Assembly (NCBI GenBank): GCA_022560025.1
Contig: JAFISE010000258.1
Span: 1-35,108, forward strand
Direction of reading: 5' to 3'
Source: Stagonosporopsis chrysanthemi
Lineage: Eukaryota > Ascomycota > Dothideomycetes > Pleosporales > Didymellaceae
Length of the DNA stretch: 35,108 nt
Below the pieces are notes generated by a model. It was not told the DNA's origin and ran no database searches. It worked only from the letters and a program-made list of their open reading frames with translations. Both the position numbers and the translations under genes were made by a program. The first letter of the stretch is position 1, and the number at the start of each line of letters is the position of its first letter. Shown piece by piece: positions 27,820 through 35,108 of this stretch.

Positions 27820-29559
27820 CTAGAAGACAAAGGTTCTCGCGTATTTGCGATCAAGCTCTGCATACTCGTCCCTGAGCATCTTGCTTCTGAGCTTATTCAG
27901 CCTCATTACAACACCTTCTTCCTCGCCCTCCAGGTTCTCAACATCCTCCTCGAGCTTCTGAGTGCCACGCAGCTTCCAGATCAGCCCTGTCAGACCGCCG
28001 CTGGTTGCGGCTTCTCGCTTGCCTTGGGCTTCGGCCGCGAGATAGGTCATGATTTTGCCCCATGATTCGAGGCCAACCTCTTCGCATTTTTCACATTTCT
28101 TGCGCAACTCATCACTCCCACTAATAGGGTCTAGGCTTTGCGCAATTTTTGAGGTGGAGACTGCTTCACGAACCCAGGACAGTCCTTGTTGACGCTGCTC
28201 GGGAGAGCCAGCAGTGGCAAACAGGATCTCACCGATGTAGTTCTTGAGTGCGGCCTCCTCACAACGATCTTTCTCATGCCGCAGGAGCGGCTCGTCTCCG
28301 GACGGTGGTACTGGAGGGTAGTCTGGCTCTTTCAGCAAGCTCAAGACTGTGCCCATCAAGCTCGAGTCTTGCGCTTTGTTGCTGGGCGAAGATGGTGCAG
28401 CTTCGGCGGAAAGGCGCGCGCGGAGGAGTGAAACGAGGATGGGCAGGGAGGCAGCGACACGCCCTTGCTCCGCCAGGAAAGTTGCCAGGTTTGTAGCAGC
28501 GTAAACGATGTTCGGTGTGATGAGCTCTTTCGGCGCGGTCGAGGATAGCACAGCGGTCGGACGATCGATGACAACGGAAGCATCAGGGACTGGTAAGCCT
28601 GAGATGGCGATGTCAAGTGCCCAGCGGTACATCTCTTCAGCAGAATCGGGGAGCTTCTTGAAGCTCAACCAGTCGGCGTAGCCAAGGGCCGCTGTGACGC
28701 GTTGGTGTGTAGTGAACCCTTTCGTTGTAATGATCTTCAAGTAAAAACTTTCTGGGGTGTCGCTGGCAGCGACGCGATTGTCTTCGTCTGGCACTTCTGC
28801 CATGCCCGGTAGCACGGCCTTCGGTCGCGGGTTGGACTTTGACTCGACAAACTCGGGTGCCCATACCCATCTCCTCCACTTGTCTGTGACCCAGCCATCC
28901 AGACGCTCCGCAGATGCAGCCATGCCTAACAACACTTCGAAATAGCCCTGTCGCCATTCCTCGCTCTTTGCTGTAATGTCAAGTCCGGCCTTGCCCACCC
29001 CAGGGACCAATATTCCTCCCTCTTCTTGTTCTACTAGGCCTGCTCCATCTGTGTTCGGGTCCTCTAAGCGGCTGAGCGCATGGTCGAGCTCGTCGTAGAC
29101 CCGCGCCCAGTTCGGAAAGCCCTCATCTTCATTGTTCTCGGGCACCTGCCACCATTTCCCTCTCCTGAACCGGAACCTTGTGATCAGACTCCACTCATGG
29201 GGCGATGGAAAGGCGCGTTCCTGCTGCTCGCTCAGGATGCCCATCCCGGCAATACTGACGCATGACGAGACGAGGAATATAAGAATTGAGTACCGCACAC
29301 TCAATTTCGCTGTCTCCTTGATGAACTTCTTGTGGTTGGCACTGATCGAGAACAGTCGCGCAATCTGTCCGCTGGAGAGGTGCTGGCCAGAAGGGTACAG
29401 GAAGGGGAGCTGCGGTCGCGATGAACCGGGGTGGGCGACGAGGAACTGGCGCGGGTGCTTGTACGAGAACTGGCGAGGACATGTCGTTTCGGTCGTTCGC
29501 ACATTGGATGGCCGCAGCGCCTGCCGCGGCAGCTGCGTTCGACGGACGGGAGGCGGCAT
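27820..29559 (-). CDS. Probable mitochondrial membrane protein with TPR-like repeats (possibly Mgr3-like)
   Basis: This intronless gene encodes 579 residues. The N-terminus is Arg-rich and free of acidic residues until about residue 24, and ends a presequence-like region with IARLFSIS. One transmembrane helix (about 88-108, VRYSILIFLVSSCVSIAGMGI) follows. The soluble part has paired-helix segments like TPRs, for example QRVTAALGYADWLSFKKL, DSAEEMYRWALDIA and TPNIVYAATNLATFLAEQG. The C-terminus is charged. The layout (presequence, one membrane span, TPR domain) fits Mgr3, an adaptor of the mitochondrial i-AAA protease, but the match is by architecture only. Related proteins in other moulds are often labelled as permeases, which a single membrane span does not support. 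It is divergent from NOP6 with 165 bp between the start codons. Confidence 0.6.
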   Translation of the reverse strand: MPPPVRRTQLPRQALRPSNVRTTETTCPRQFSYKHPRQFLVAHPGSSRPQLPFLYPSGQHLSSGQIARLFSISANHKKFIKETAKLSVRYSILIFLVSSCVSIAGMGILSEQQERAFPSPHEWSLITRFRFRRGKWWQVPENNEDEGFPNWARVYDELDHALSRLEDPNTDGAGLVEQEEGGILVPGVGKAGLDITAKSEEWRQGYFEVLLGMAASAERLDGWVTDKWRRWVWAPEFVESKSNPRPKAVLPGMAEVPDEDNRVAASDTPESFYLKIITTKGFTTHQRVTAALGYADWLSFKKLPDSAEEMYRWALDIAISGLPVPDASVVIDRPTAVLSSTAPKELITPNIVYAATNLATFLAEQGRVAASLPILVSLLRARLSAEAAPSSPSNKAQDSSLMGTVLSLLKEPDYPPVPPSGDEPLLRHEKDRCEEAALKNYIGEILFATAGSPEQRQQGLSWVREAVSTSKIAQSLDPISGSDELRKKCEKCEEVGLESWGKIMTYLAAEAQGKREAATSGGLTGLIWKLRGTQKLEEDVENLEGEEEGVVMRLNKLRSKMLRDEYAELDRKYARTFVF

Positions 29560-29724
29560 GTTCTTGTCGCGACACGGGTGGGGAGGTTTGCGGAGAGTGG
29601 TGAGCTTTCGGGGGTGCCAGGGCGGTGAACGCTAGCGTGGCAGATGGGGGAAAAAGTTAGGATTTCGCGTTTACAGTCGCGCCAAACTCTCCACATTCGA
29701 TCACCACATTGCTACGCGCCCAAC
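29560..29724. promoter_or_regulatory. Compact bidirectional promoter, TPR-like gene and NOP6
   Basis: Only 165 bp separate the two start codons, so the genes share their upstream region. An ATG at 29644 is in frame with NOP6 and would add 27 residues; the NOP6 ATG at 29725 (caacATGtcc, A at -3) is preferred. No TATA box is evident, in line with housekeeping genes. Confidence 0.45.
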
Positions 29725-31131
29725 ATGTCCAAGTCTGAGATCAAGGAAGAGAAGAAGAGCCGCAAGAGGCAGGCGGAGGAGACCGCAGAGGCGCCAGCGA
29801 AATCCAAGAAGTCCAAGAAGTCTAAGGATGTCGAAGCCACTGATGCGCCTGTCGAGGAAGTGAAGAAAGAGAAGAAGGAGAAGAAGTCAAAGGACTCGAA
29901 GAAGTCCAAGAAATCCAAGGACGCCACGACAGATGTCACAGAAGAGGCCGCTGAGGTTGCGCCTGCTGAGGAAATATCCGAGAAGAAGTCCAAGAAGTCC
30001 AAGAAGGCGAAAGCCACAGAGGATAGTGCCGAATCCACGAAGGTCGAGGACGACGTACCCATGGCCGATGCGACAGCCGCAATCGACAACGTATCTCTCA
30101 AAGACAAGACAAAGAAGGAGAAAAAGGACAAGAAAGAGAAAAAGTCCAAAAAGTCCAAGTCAGAGGCTGAGAGCGCGCCCGCAGAGGACGCTGCGCCAGC
30201 AAATGGCACCACTGAGGATGTTGTCATGGACGATGGCGCTGACGTAGAAGTGAAGAGCGAGAAAAAATCCAAGAAGGAGAAGAAGGACAAGTCGGAGAAG
30301 AAGGAAAAGAAAGACAAGTCGGAAAAGAAAGATAAGAAAGAGAAGAAGGAAAAGAAGGAAAAGAAGTCCAAGAAGACAGCGGAACCAGAGGTCAACGGTG
30401 ATTCTGCAGTGGCCGAGGAGCCCGCTACTGCGACCGAGGAGGCCGATGCTGAGGCTCGCGCTGACGGCGAGACTGCAGACGCAGCTGGCAAGAAGGGCCG
30501 CTTCATCGTCTTCGTCGGTATGTCGTGATCATCTGATTGTGGTCGAGATCCAGCTAAGCAGTTCAGGCAACCTTCCCTACACCGCCACCAAGGAGCAGAT
30601 CGAGGAACACTTTGCAAAGATCAAGCCGACCGAGATCCGTCTGCGCACATACAAGGGCACCAACAAGTTCATGGGCACCTGCTTCGTCGAATTCGATCGT
30701 TTCGACCGCATGGAGACATGTCTCAAGAAGTACCACCACTCTGTCTTTCCTGACGGAAAGAAGAAGGAGGGACGCAAGATCAACGTCGAGCTGAGGTGAG
30801 TTACATCAAGCTCTAAGACACCATCCGTCTTGTACACATGCTAATAATACTCAGTGCCGGCGGCGGCGGCAACAGCGAGGCACGACGTGAGAAGATTCAA
30901 GTCAAGAACAGCAAGCTACACGACGAGCGCGCGAACGACCGCGTGAAGCGCGTTGAGCTGGACATGAAGCAGGCCGAACGTGCAGCGAAGAAGGGCGGCA
31001 AGGAGGCCAATGGTGAAGAGGAGGCTGCTGAGCCTGACAACGGTGGCATCCACCCTGCCCGTCTCGCCATGATGGCCGCCACCGGAGGATCGGCTCGTCC
31101 GGCGTATCCTAACCATAGGCAGCGCTACTAA
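29725..31131 (+). CDS. NOP6: Nop6-type RRM ribosome-biogenesis protein
   Basis: Three exons (29725-30517, 30567-30795, 30855-31131; introns 49 and 59 nt) give 432 residues. The first about 255 residues are a low-complexity tract of KKSKKSK and KKEKK blocks broken by acidic, Ala-rich stretches, typical of nucleolar proteins. An RRM follows at about 259-345: RNP2-like FIVFVGNLPY and RNP1-like KFMGTCFVEF. The C-terminal part is again basic (EARREKIQVKNSKL) and ends in a short conserved-looking tail, HPARLAMMAATG. Nop6 binds early 40S precursor rRNA in the nucleolus. Intron 1 falls inside the first RRM strand (FVG/NLPY), which confirms that splicing is needed. The Lys-rich part is much longer than in yeast Nop6. 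Confidence 0.88.
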
Positions 31132-31824
31132 GCCTGTCGTCGGGAGACTAGAGTTTGAGCTGCGGCAGATGATCTGCTTGATGCACACGACGACTTTGCA
31201 TTGCACGCGTGTTTGGATGGAACAGCTCGCATTCTTTTTTCTGGCATTGTTCATGGCCCTTGGATACCATTAAATTGCGGTAGTAGACTTTAAAGAATGC
31301 TGCAATGACATAACGCATCACAGCGTTGCGTTCTCGCGACTGTTCACAACAACGAACCAATCAGAGCTGCTCATGTTAACCCCACGCGTTCTTAGTCACC
31401 ATTACATCTCCAGCGACCCTGCATCCACACCACTTTCGTAGCAACAAATTCCTAAGAAAATACGTTGTGGTAAGTAGGATACTCGAGCAGAAAGCGGTTC
31501 CTGTCACCATACTGATGGTTCGCTCCCCATTTGCCCGTCGGATGGTCAATAAACCCAATGGGCTATTGGGCTATTTCCTGACCTAGCCATCCAATATGCT
31601 TTCTAAAGCACGTGACCTGTAACGATTGAGCGCCTTTTCGTCACAGTACTAGATTGAGGAAGCAAAGATGGAGTGTAGTTATAAGAATCGACACTAACAC
31701 TTGCAAGGTCTCTTCCCGATCCTGGAACCTCACCATCCCATACCAACATAACACAATCCAACCGGACAACAACCGCCTCTCACTTCAAACCATCCAATCC
31801 ACCACCCCTCAAAACCCACCCACC
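31132..31824. promoter_or_regulatory. Tandem intergenic region (693 bp) with CCAAT cluster
   Basis: No gene is seen. Upstream of the molybdopterin synthase gene are CCAAT words at 31357-31361 (in CCAATCAGA), 31555-31559, 31591-31595 and, inverted, 31565-31569, then CACGTG at 31609-31614. The three nearest lie within 41 bp. The frame of the downstream gene is open back to 31654 but has no ATG there. Binding by the CCAAT complex is inferred. Confidence 0.4.
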
Positions 31825-32379
31825 ATGTCCTCCGCCCCCTCGACAACAGAGCCCCAGTCCTTCGCCCCGACCATCCCCACCGAAGCCGTCGTAAAAGCCA
31901 CAGACGACATCTACATCGAACTAACCCCGCACGACCTGGACTCACGGGCACTGACAACCTTTGTGCGCTCGCCCTCGGCCGGCGCGACCGTGCTCTTCAT
32001 CGGCACAACACGGGACACCTTCAACGACCTACCCGTATCCAGCCTGGCATACACCTCGTACACGCCGCTGGCCAAAACCACGCTCTTCAACCTCGCCGCC
32101 GCCACGCTGCGCAAACACGCATGCACCAAGATCGCAATCAGCCACCGCCTGGGCGAGTGCCCCGTCGGCGAGGAGAGCATCGTGATTGCAGTCAGCGCGC
32201 CGCATCGCGCGGCGGCGTGGCGCGCGGGCGAGGAGGCCCTGGAGCTGACTAAGGAGAAGGCGGAGATTTGGAAGCTGGAGCGGTTTGAGGGCGGGGAGGG
32301 CGTGTGGAGGGCTAATCGCGATGGGGTGATGGGGGAGAAGGTGCCGAAGGAGGAGGAGGGGGGGTTGCCGAGGGTGTAG
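31825..32379 (+). CDS. cnxH: Molybdopterin synthase large subunit (MoaE/MOCS2B)
   Basis: The 184-residue intronless protein is the catalytic subunit that, with thiocarboxylated MoaD/MOCS2A, inserts sulfur into precursor Z to form molybdopterin in the cytosol. The start is the ATG in caccATGtcc at 31825. Family signatures are visible: GTTRD (Arg63), the long block SHRLGECPVGEESIVIAVSA (107 His) and PHRAAAW. In the C-terminal motif TKEKAEIWK, Lys143 and Lys150 match the two essential lysines of E. coli MoaE. The usual LEYEAY segment reads LAYTSY, a moderate divergence. A Pro/Thr-rich N-terminus of about 25 residues precedes the domain. The product serves nitrate reductase and other molybdoenzymes. 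The C-terminal tail is acidic and Gly-rich. Confidence 0.9.
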   Translation: MSSAPSTTEPQSFAPTIPTEAVVKATDDIYIELTPHDLDSRALTTFVRSPSAGATVLFIGTTRDTFNDLPVSSLAYTSYTPLAKTTLFNLAAATLRKHACTKIAISHRLGECPVGEESIVIAVSAPHRAAAWRAGEEALELTKEKAEIWKLERFEGGEGVWRANRDGVMGEKVPKEEEGGLPRV

Positions 32380-33065
32380 GTGGGGGACTCTGTGCGCAGA
32401 GGGGCTGGAAGGATAGGCTTGTGTTGGTGAGTGGAGAGGGTGTCAAGGCTGGCAGTGTGATGTTCTTGAGCGGAGTTCTAGCATCAGACGAGAGGAAACT
32501 CAGCAAGGTCCAAGGGGCTCTGTTGGCATGGCTGGACAGTGCAAAGCATTGTTGTTGGGGGCGAGATAGGCCGGGACGTGTGTGTTCGTTGGACTATTCA
32601 AGGTATCTCGGGCAGTGAGTGCGCTGTATGCTTCTTATATAGTAGGAGCGGGACCTTCTTGGTGGAGGGCGCTTGAGGAATGCTAGGGCTAAGTAATCTG
32701 GCCATAATCTCGACTTCGACACCAGACAATCAAGCGTTGCGTGTACAAGTACTGGATTTTGGCCATTGCCGACGCAGGTGGTGGTGGAGCCGTCGTCTGT
32801 CCTTCCGCGGGATATGGTGTTGTCGATTACTTTTGGAAATGTCCGGCTGTTGGACACCAGAAGTGCCGCAGTGCGCGCTCGAATGGTTCGTCTCATGCGT
32901 GCGGGCTTCGAGTCTCTCTGTCGACCGTGTAGCACGCACAAGGCTTATTCCAGTGGTGGGTTGACCTATCCACAGGGGAACCCAGCTCCTCGGAGCCGAC
33001 TCTACACTATTCTTACAAACCTCTAGTCGTACAATGCCCCGTCATATACAATCGTTAGCACAGCT
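32380..33065. other. Convergent 3' intergenic region (686 bp)
   Basis: The region lies between the stops of the molybdopterin synthase gene and the AIM11-type gene. Open frames are under 120 codons, lack features and overlap one another on both strands. I see no gene or repeat here. For two 3' UTRs it is rather long. Confidence 0.5.
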
Positions 33066-33677
33066 TCAATCCTTATTCACCCCTTCCCCTTCCCCTCCTT
33101 CTTCTTCTTCCTCCTCCACCAACCTCGTCTCCCCCGCTCTCAGCAACGTCTCCCCAAGCCCATTCGGCACGTCCTCTTCCCCCCTATATATAGAATCGTA
33201 ATTCAAGCGCTGCCGCAGAATAGCCCTGGCCTCCTTCAGCCCCGCAATATCCAGCGTCCACATGGTGCCGCCCACCAGCATCAGCCCCACGCTGAAGCAG
33301 TTCATGGTCGCCAAGTTGAGCGCCTGCAGCGCGTCCGACATGGGGCTGAAGAACTCGTGCGGATTGGTGTTGGGCGCGTAAAAGGACGGCTTCAGGCGCA
33401 GCTGCCGCCGCCACACGGCTTTGCGCGTTAGGGCGGTTGAGGCGAGCAGGCACGCGGAGCCGAGGAAGAAGACGGAGAGCTGGCGCAGCGAGCGCGCAGA
33501 GGTCACGGGCGTGCGTTCCGACACGACGACTTCGGGCGGGGGCTGCAGCGGCGGGCTGCTCGGTGATGGGGTGCTCTGCGGGCTGTTCGAGCTGTTTGGG
33601 GGGGCCGAGTTGTTGGCCGGCGGCGCGGACGAGCGTGTCAGCATGCGGATGATGGGGAGCTTCTGGATAGACTCCAT
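33066..33677 (-). CDS. AIM11: AIM11-type mitochondrial membrane protein
   Basis: The 203-residue protein matches the fungal AIM11 (altered inheritance of mitochondria 11) family. It has a first membrane segment SVFFLGSACLLASTAL followed by a basic TRKAVWRRQLRLKPSFY stretch. The family core ALQALNLATMNCFSVGLMLVGG includes the second membrane segment, followed by WTLDIAGLKEAR. Residues 15-60 are Pro/Ser/Asn-rich and probably disordered, and the tail is a Glu/Gly-rich acidic run encoded by the polypyrimidine tract at about 33080-33118. Deletion in yeast affects mitochondrial inheritance, but the molecular role is unknown. The ATG at 33677 is used. A short upstream exon cannot be excluded. Confidence 0.82.
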   Translation of the reverse strand: MESIQKLPIIRMLTRSSAPPANNSAPPNSSNSPQSTPSPSSPPLQPPPEVVVSERTPVTSARSLRQLSVFFLGSACLLASTALTRKAVWRRQLRLKPSFYAPNTNPHEFFSPMSDALQALNLATMNCFSVGLMLVGGTMWTLDIAGLKEARAILRQRLNYDSIYRGEEDVPNGLGETLLRAGETRLVEEEEEEGGEGEGVNKD

Positions 33678-34421
33678 GAGGTCGTGTAGCGGGTACGGAG
33701 AGAGAATCTGGGGTGGGTTGGGAGGAAAGTGGCAGGATTAGCTTTCCCTGCTGCGGCGCATGCGGACCCCCGAGGCGATGTTGAGGCGTAAGTTGATTTC
33801 TTCTGCGGTCACCAGATGGCGTTTGAATAACTTTAGGATATGTGGATTGGCGTGGTAAGTACCAAAAGGAGATAGAAGGCGGGCACGGCGGACAATGGCG
33901 TGTTGTCGAGGGCTATCGTCGCTGTTTACGAAAAAGTTGTGAGCGCCGGAGAAACATCGGGAGTCCACAATGGTATCCCTTTGTGTAACTGCAGCTGGAT
34001 TTGACAATAATGTCATCTATACAGTAAAGACGGTGGCTTGAATTCCATGAGTAAATGACTGCCTGCAGCTCAGAGCTCTTCACAATGATCACTTTGCTTG
34101 CGGACGTTGCTCAAGGCTACAATATAAGTTGACGACTGTGTCCTACTTGGAGGCTTGGATTAGGTGGCTGCTGCCATGAGAGGCAGCTATACACTACTCT
34201 TCGTATCACCAGACTGCAGCAGCTGCACCATGCGGCTGCATGCCGTTTGATGCACTGGCACACAGCCTTGCAGGCAGTCTTCGATTGCTTGCACACTTCT
34301 CTCACCCATCACGTCCGACCCTCAGTAGTCTCATGGTGCACTTTCAAGGCTGCATTGGCGCTGGGTATCGTGCTGCAACTCACACCTCACTGCGCTTCTC
34401 TACACCCTGGACTGCACGCAC
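33678..34421. other. Tandem intergenic region (744 bp)
   Basis: It carries the promoter of the AIM11-type gene and the 3' UTR of nudC, both on the minus strand. A minus-strand ATG frame (33738-34016, 92 codons) ends just upstream of AIM11 and has a basic, regular C-terminal half, but I recognise no family; see findings. Otherwise nothing is seen. Confidence 0.45.
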
Positions 34422-35073
34422 TCACCCCATCTTGACGTTGGAAAAGTCCATCTCGGGGTGCTGCGACTTGAACTGCTCGAGAATGTCCAGCTTCTTCTGC
34501 TCGTCGCTGGTCGGCTTGCCCAGCTCCTTCTGGCGCTGGTCGAACATCATCTTCTCGACCATGCCGCGCGTCTCGCCATCGAGGTCGCCGAGCTTGCTGT
34601 TCTCGGGCTGGATCTTGCTGGTGTCGATCTTGGGGGCCGAGGTGACGACGTGCGGCCACCACTCCATCTGGTTGACCTTGTCGAGGTGGATCTCAATGTC
34701 CTTGCCCGTGGCGGTGGTGCTCAGGGTCCAGGTCGAGTCGTCGACGCGGACGGCGTGGGGGAGGTCGCCCTGGGACGTGTCAGTGCTGGCACTGCATGTA
34801 GAGACAGACGGCCGTGGCAGCTGCAGCGGGGGCGCACGCGCAACGCACCTCGATGATGGGGGCCTGGCCGCGGATGGCGACCTTGAGCGCGTTCCTGGCG
34901 ATCTTGACATCGAGGTCCTTGCCCTTGTACTTTGCGTCGATGGGCACGGTGATGTCGAGGTCCTTGATGGTCTGGTCCCACTTGTAGGGCAGGGCGGCCT
35001 GCTCGGCCAGCTCCTGGGCCCTTGCGGCGGCGTCGAGCCTCTTCTGCTCCTCGGGCGCGGGTTCGCTGGACAT
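34422..35073 (-). CDS. nudC: Nuclear movement protein NudC (CS domain)
   Basis: Two exons (35073-34849, 34769-34422; a 79-nt GTGCGT...cccag intron) encode 190 residues, close to the size of Aspergillus NudC. The N-terminal 28 residues are charged and helical. The CS/p23-like domain begins at PYKWDQTIKDLDITVPI and runs through KDLDVKIARNALKVAIRG, GDLPHAVRVDDSTWTL and NQMEWWPHVVTSAPKID. The C-terminal NudC signature follows (DLDGETRGMVEKMMFDQRQ, then HPEMDFSNVKMG). NudC is an Hsp90 co-chaperone that stabilises dynein/LIS1 pathway proteins and is required for nuclear migration in hyphae. The intron falls exactly between two CS beta strands. The ATG sits directly against a G-rich heptamer repeat. 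Confidence 0.95.
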
Positions 35074-35108
35074 GGCGGGCGGCGGGCGGCGGGCGGCGGG
35101 CGGCGGGC
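35074..35108 (+). repeat. (GGCGGGC)5 heptamer repeat, G-quadruplex-capable
   Basis: Five perfect copies of GGCGGGC fill the last 35 bases, directly upstream of the nudC ATG, and may continue beyond the window. The five GGG runs separated by 4-base loops fit the classic G-quadruplex rule. They lie on the strand opposite to the nudC message, i.e. its template strand. Instability of copy number is expected for such a repeat. Confidence 0.75.

Noticed and set aside
29712..30617. Antisense Phe/Ser-rich ORF of 301 codons
   Set aside because: It is the complement of the Lys/Ser tract of NOP6 (AAG read as CTT), so its length is a composition effect.
32680..33026. Open frames in the MoaE-AIM11 convergent spacer
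   Set aside because: All are under 120 codons, overlap each other on both strands and show no domain or conserved-looking pattern.
1..35108. tRNA, rRNA, CRISPR arrays and complete transposable elements
   Set aside because: No tRNA-like B box in a cloverleaf context, no rRNA core, no spaced repeats and no transposase or reverse-transcriptase motif were recognised by eye. A tRNAscan or repeat search could still find something subtle.

Overview
The window is nuclear DNA of a filamentous ascomycete (Pezizomycotina), most likely a dothideomycete of the Pleosporales type. The class is inferred from gene content, intron style and the AT-rich edge, and no species can be named. Introns are mostly 46-60 nt, GT-AG, several with CTAAC/CTGAC-like branch sites just upstream of the acceptor. 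The genes are ordinary ascomycete genes: mS26, an Srs2-type helicase, NVJ2, NOP6, AIM11, nudC and MoaE. No bacterial-style operon, CRISPR array, complete transposon, rRNA or tRNA was recognised. I call 17 protein-coding genes; each predicted splice junction keeps the reading frame, and coding lengths divide exactly by three.

Layout. 1-85: an AT-rich edge, probably the margin of an AT-rich (RIP-type) block. 98-949 (+): mitoribosomal protein mS26/Pet123. 1382-2260 (-): Asp/Glu/hydantoin racemase (DCG1-like). 3448-5450 (+): sedolisin-type secreted peptidase. 6053-7544 (-): divergent CAX/VCX1-family transporter. 8114-11471 (+): secreted GH35 beta-galactosidase. 12002-12944 (+): Cys-rich, probably GPI-anchored secreted protein. 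13091-14746 (-): BBE-like FAD oxidase. 15411-16255 (-): secreted NlpC/P60 peptidase with two six-cysteine modules. 17268-20291 (+): Srs2-type UvrD helicase. 20838-22245 (+): Thr/Ser/Pro-rich, probably GPI-anchored wall protein. 22485-22652 (+): 55-residue protein. 23001-24254 (+): subtilisin-like protease. 24392-27345 (-): Nvj2-type SMP lipid-transfer protein. 27820-29559 (-): probable mitochondrial membrane TPR-like protein. 29725-31131 (+): NOP6. 31825-32379 (+): molybdopterin synthase large subunit. 33066-33677 (-): AIM11. 34422-35073 (-): nudC, whose upstream side holds a G-rich heptamer repeat running into the window end.

The window has two halves. From about 3.4 to 16.3 kb, plus the protease at 23 kb, most genes encode secreted or wall-associated proteins: two endo/exopeptidases, a beta-galactosidase, an oxidase, a probable peptidoglycan peptidase and two GPI-type proteins. 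This suggests a saprotrophic or host- and microbe-interacting lifestyle. The remainder is conserved housekeeping. There is no PKS, NRPS or terpene backbone gene, so the BBE oxidase is not in a visible biosynthetic cluster.

The points most worth checking are the NlpC/P60 protein with its duplicated Cys module, the CAX-family transporter that lacks the Asn of GNxxE in both alpha repeats, the canonical PIP box plus SIM in the helicase tail, and the sharp AT/GC boundary at the left end.
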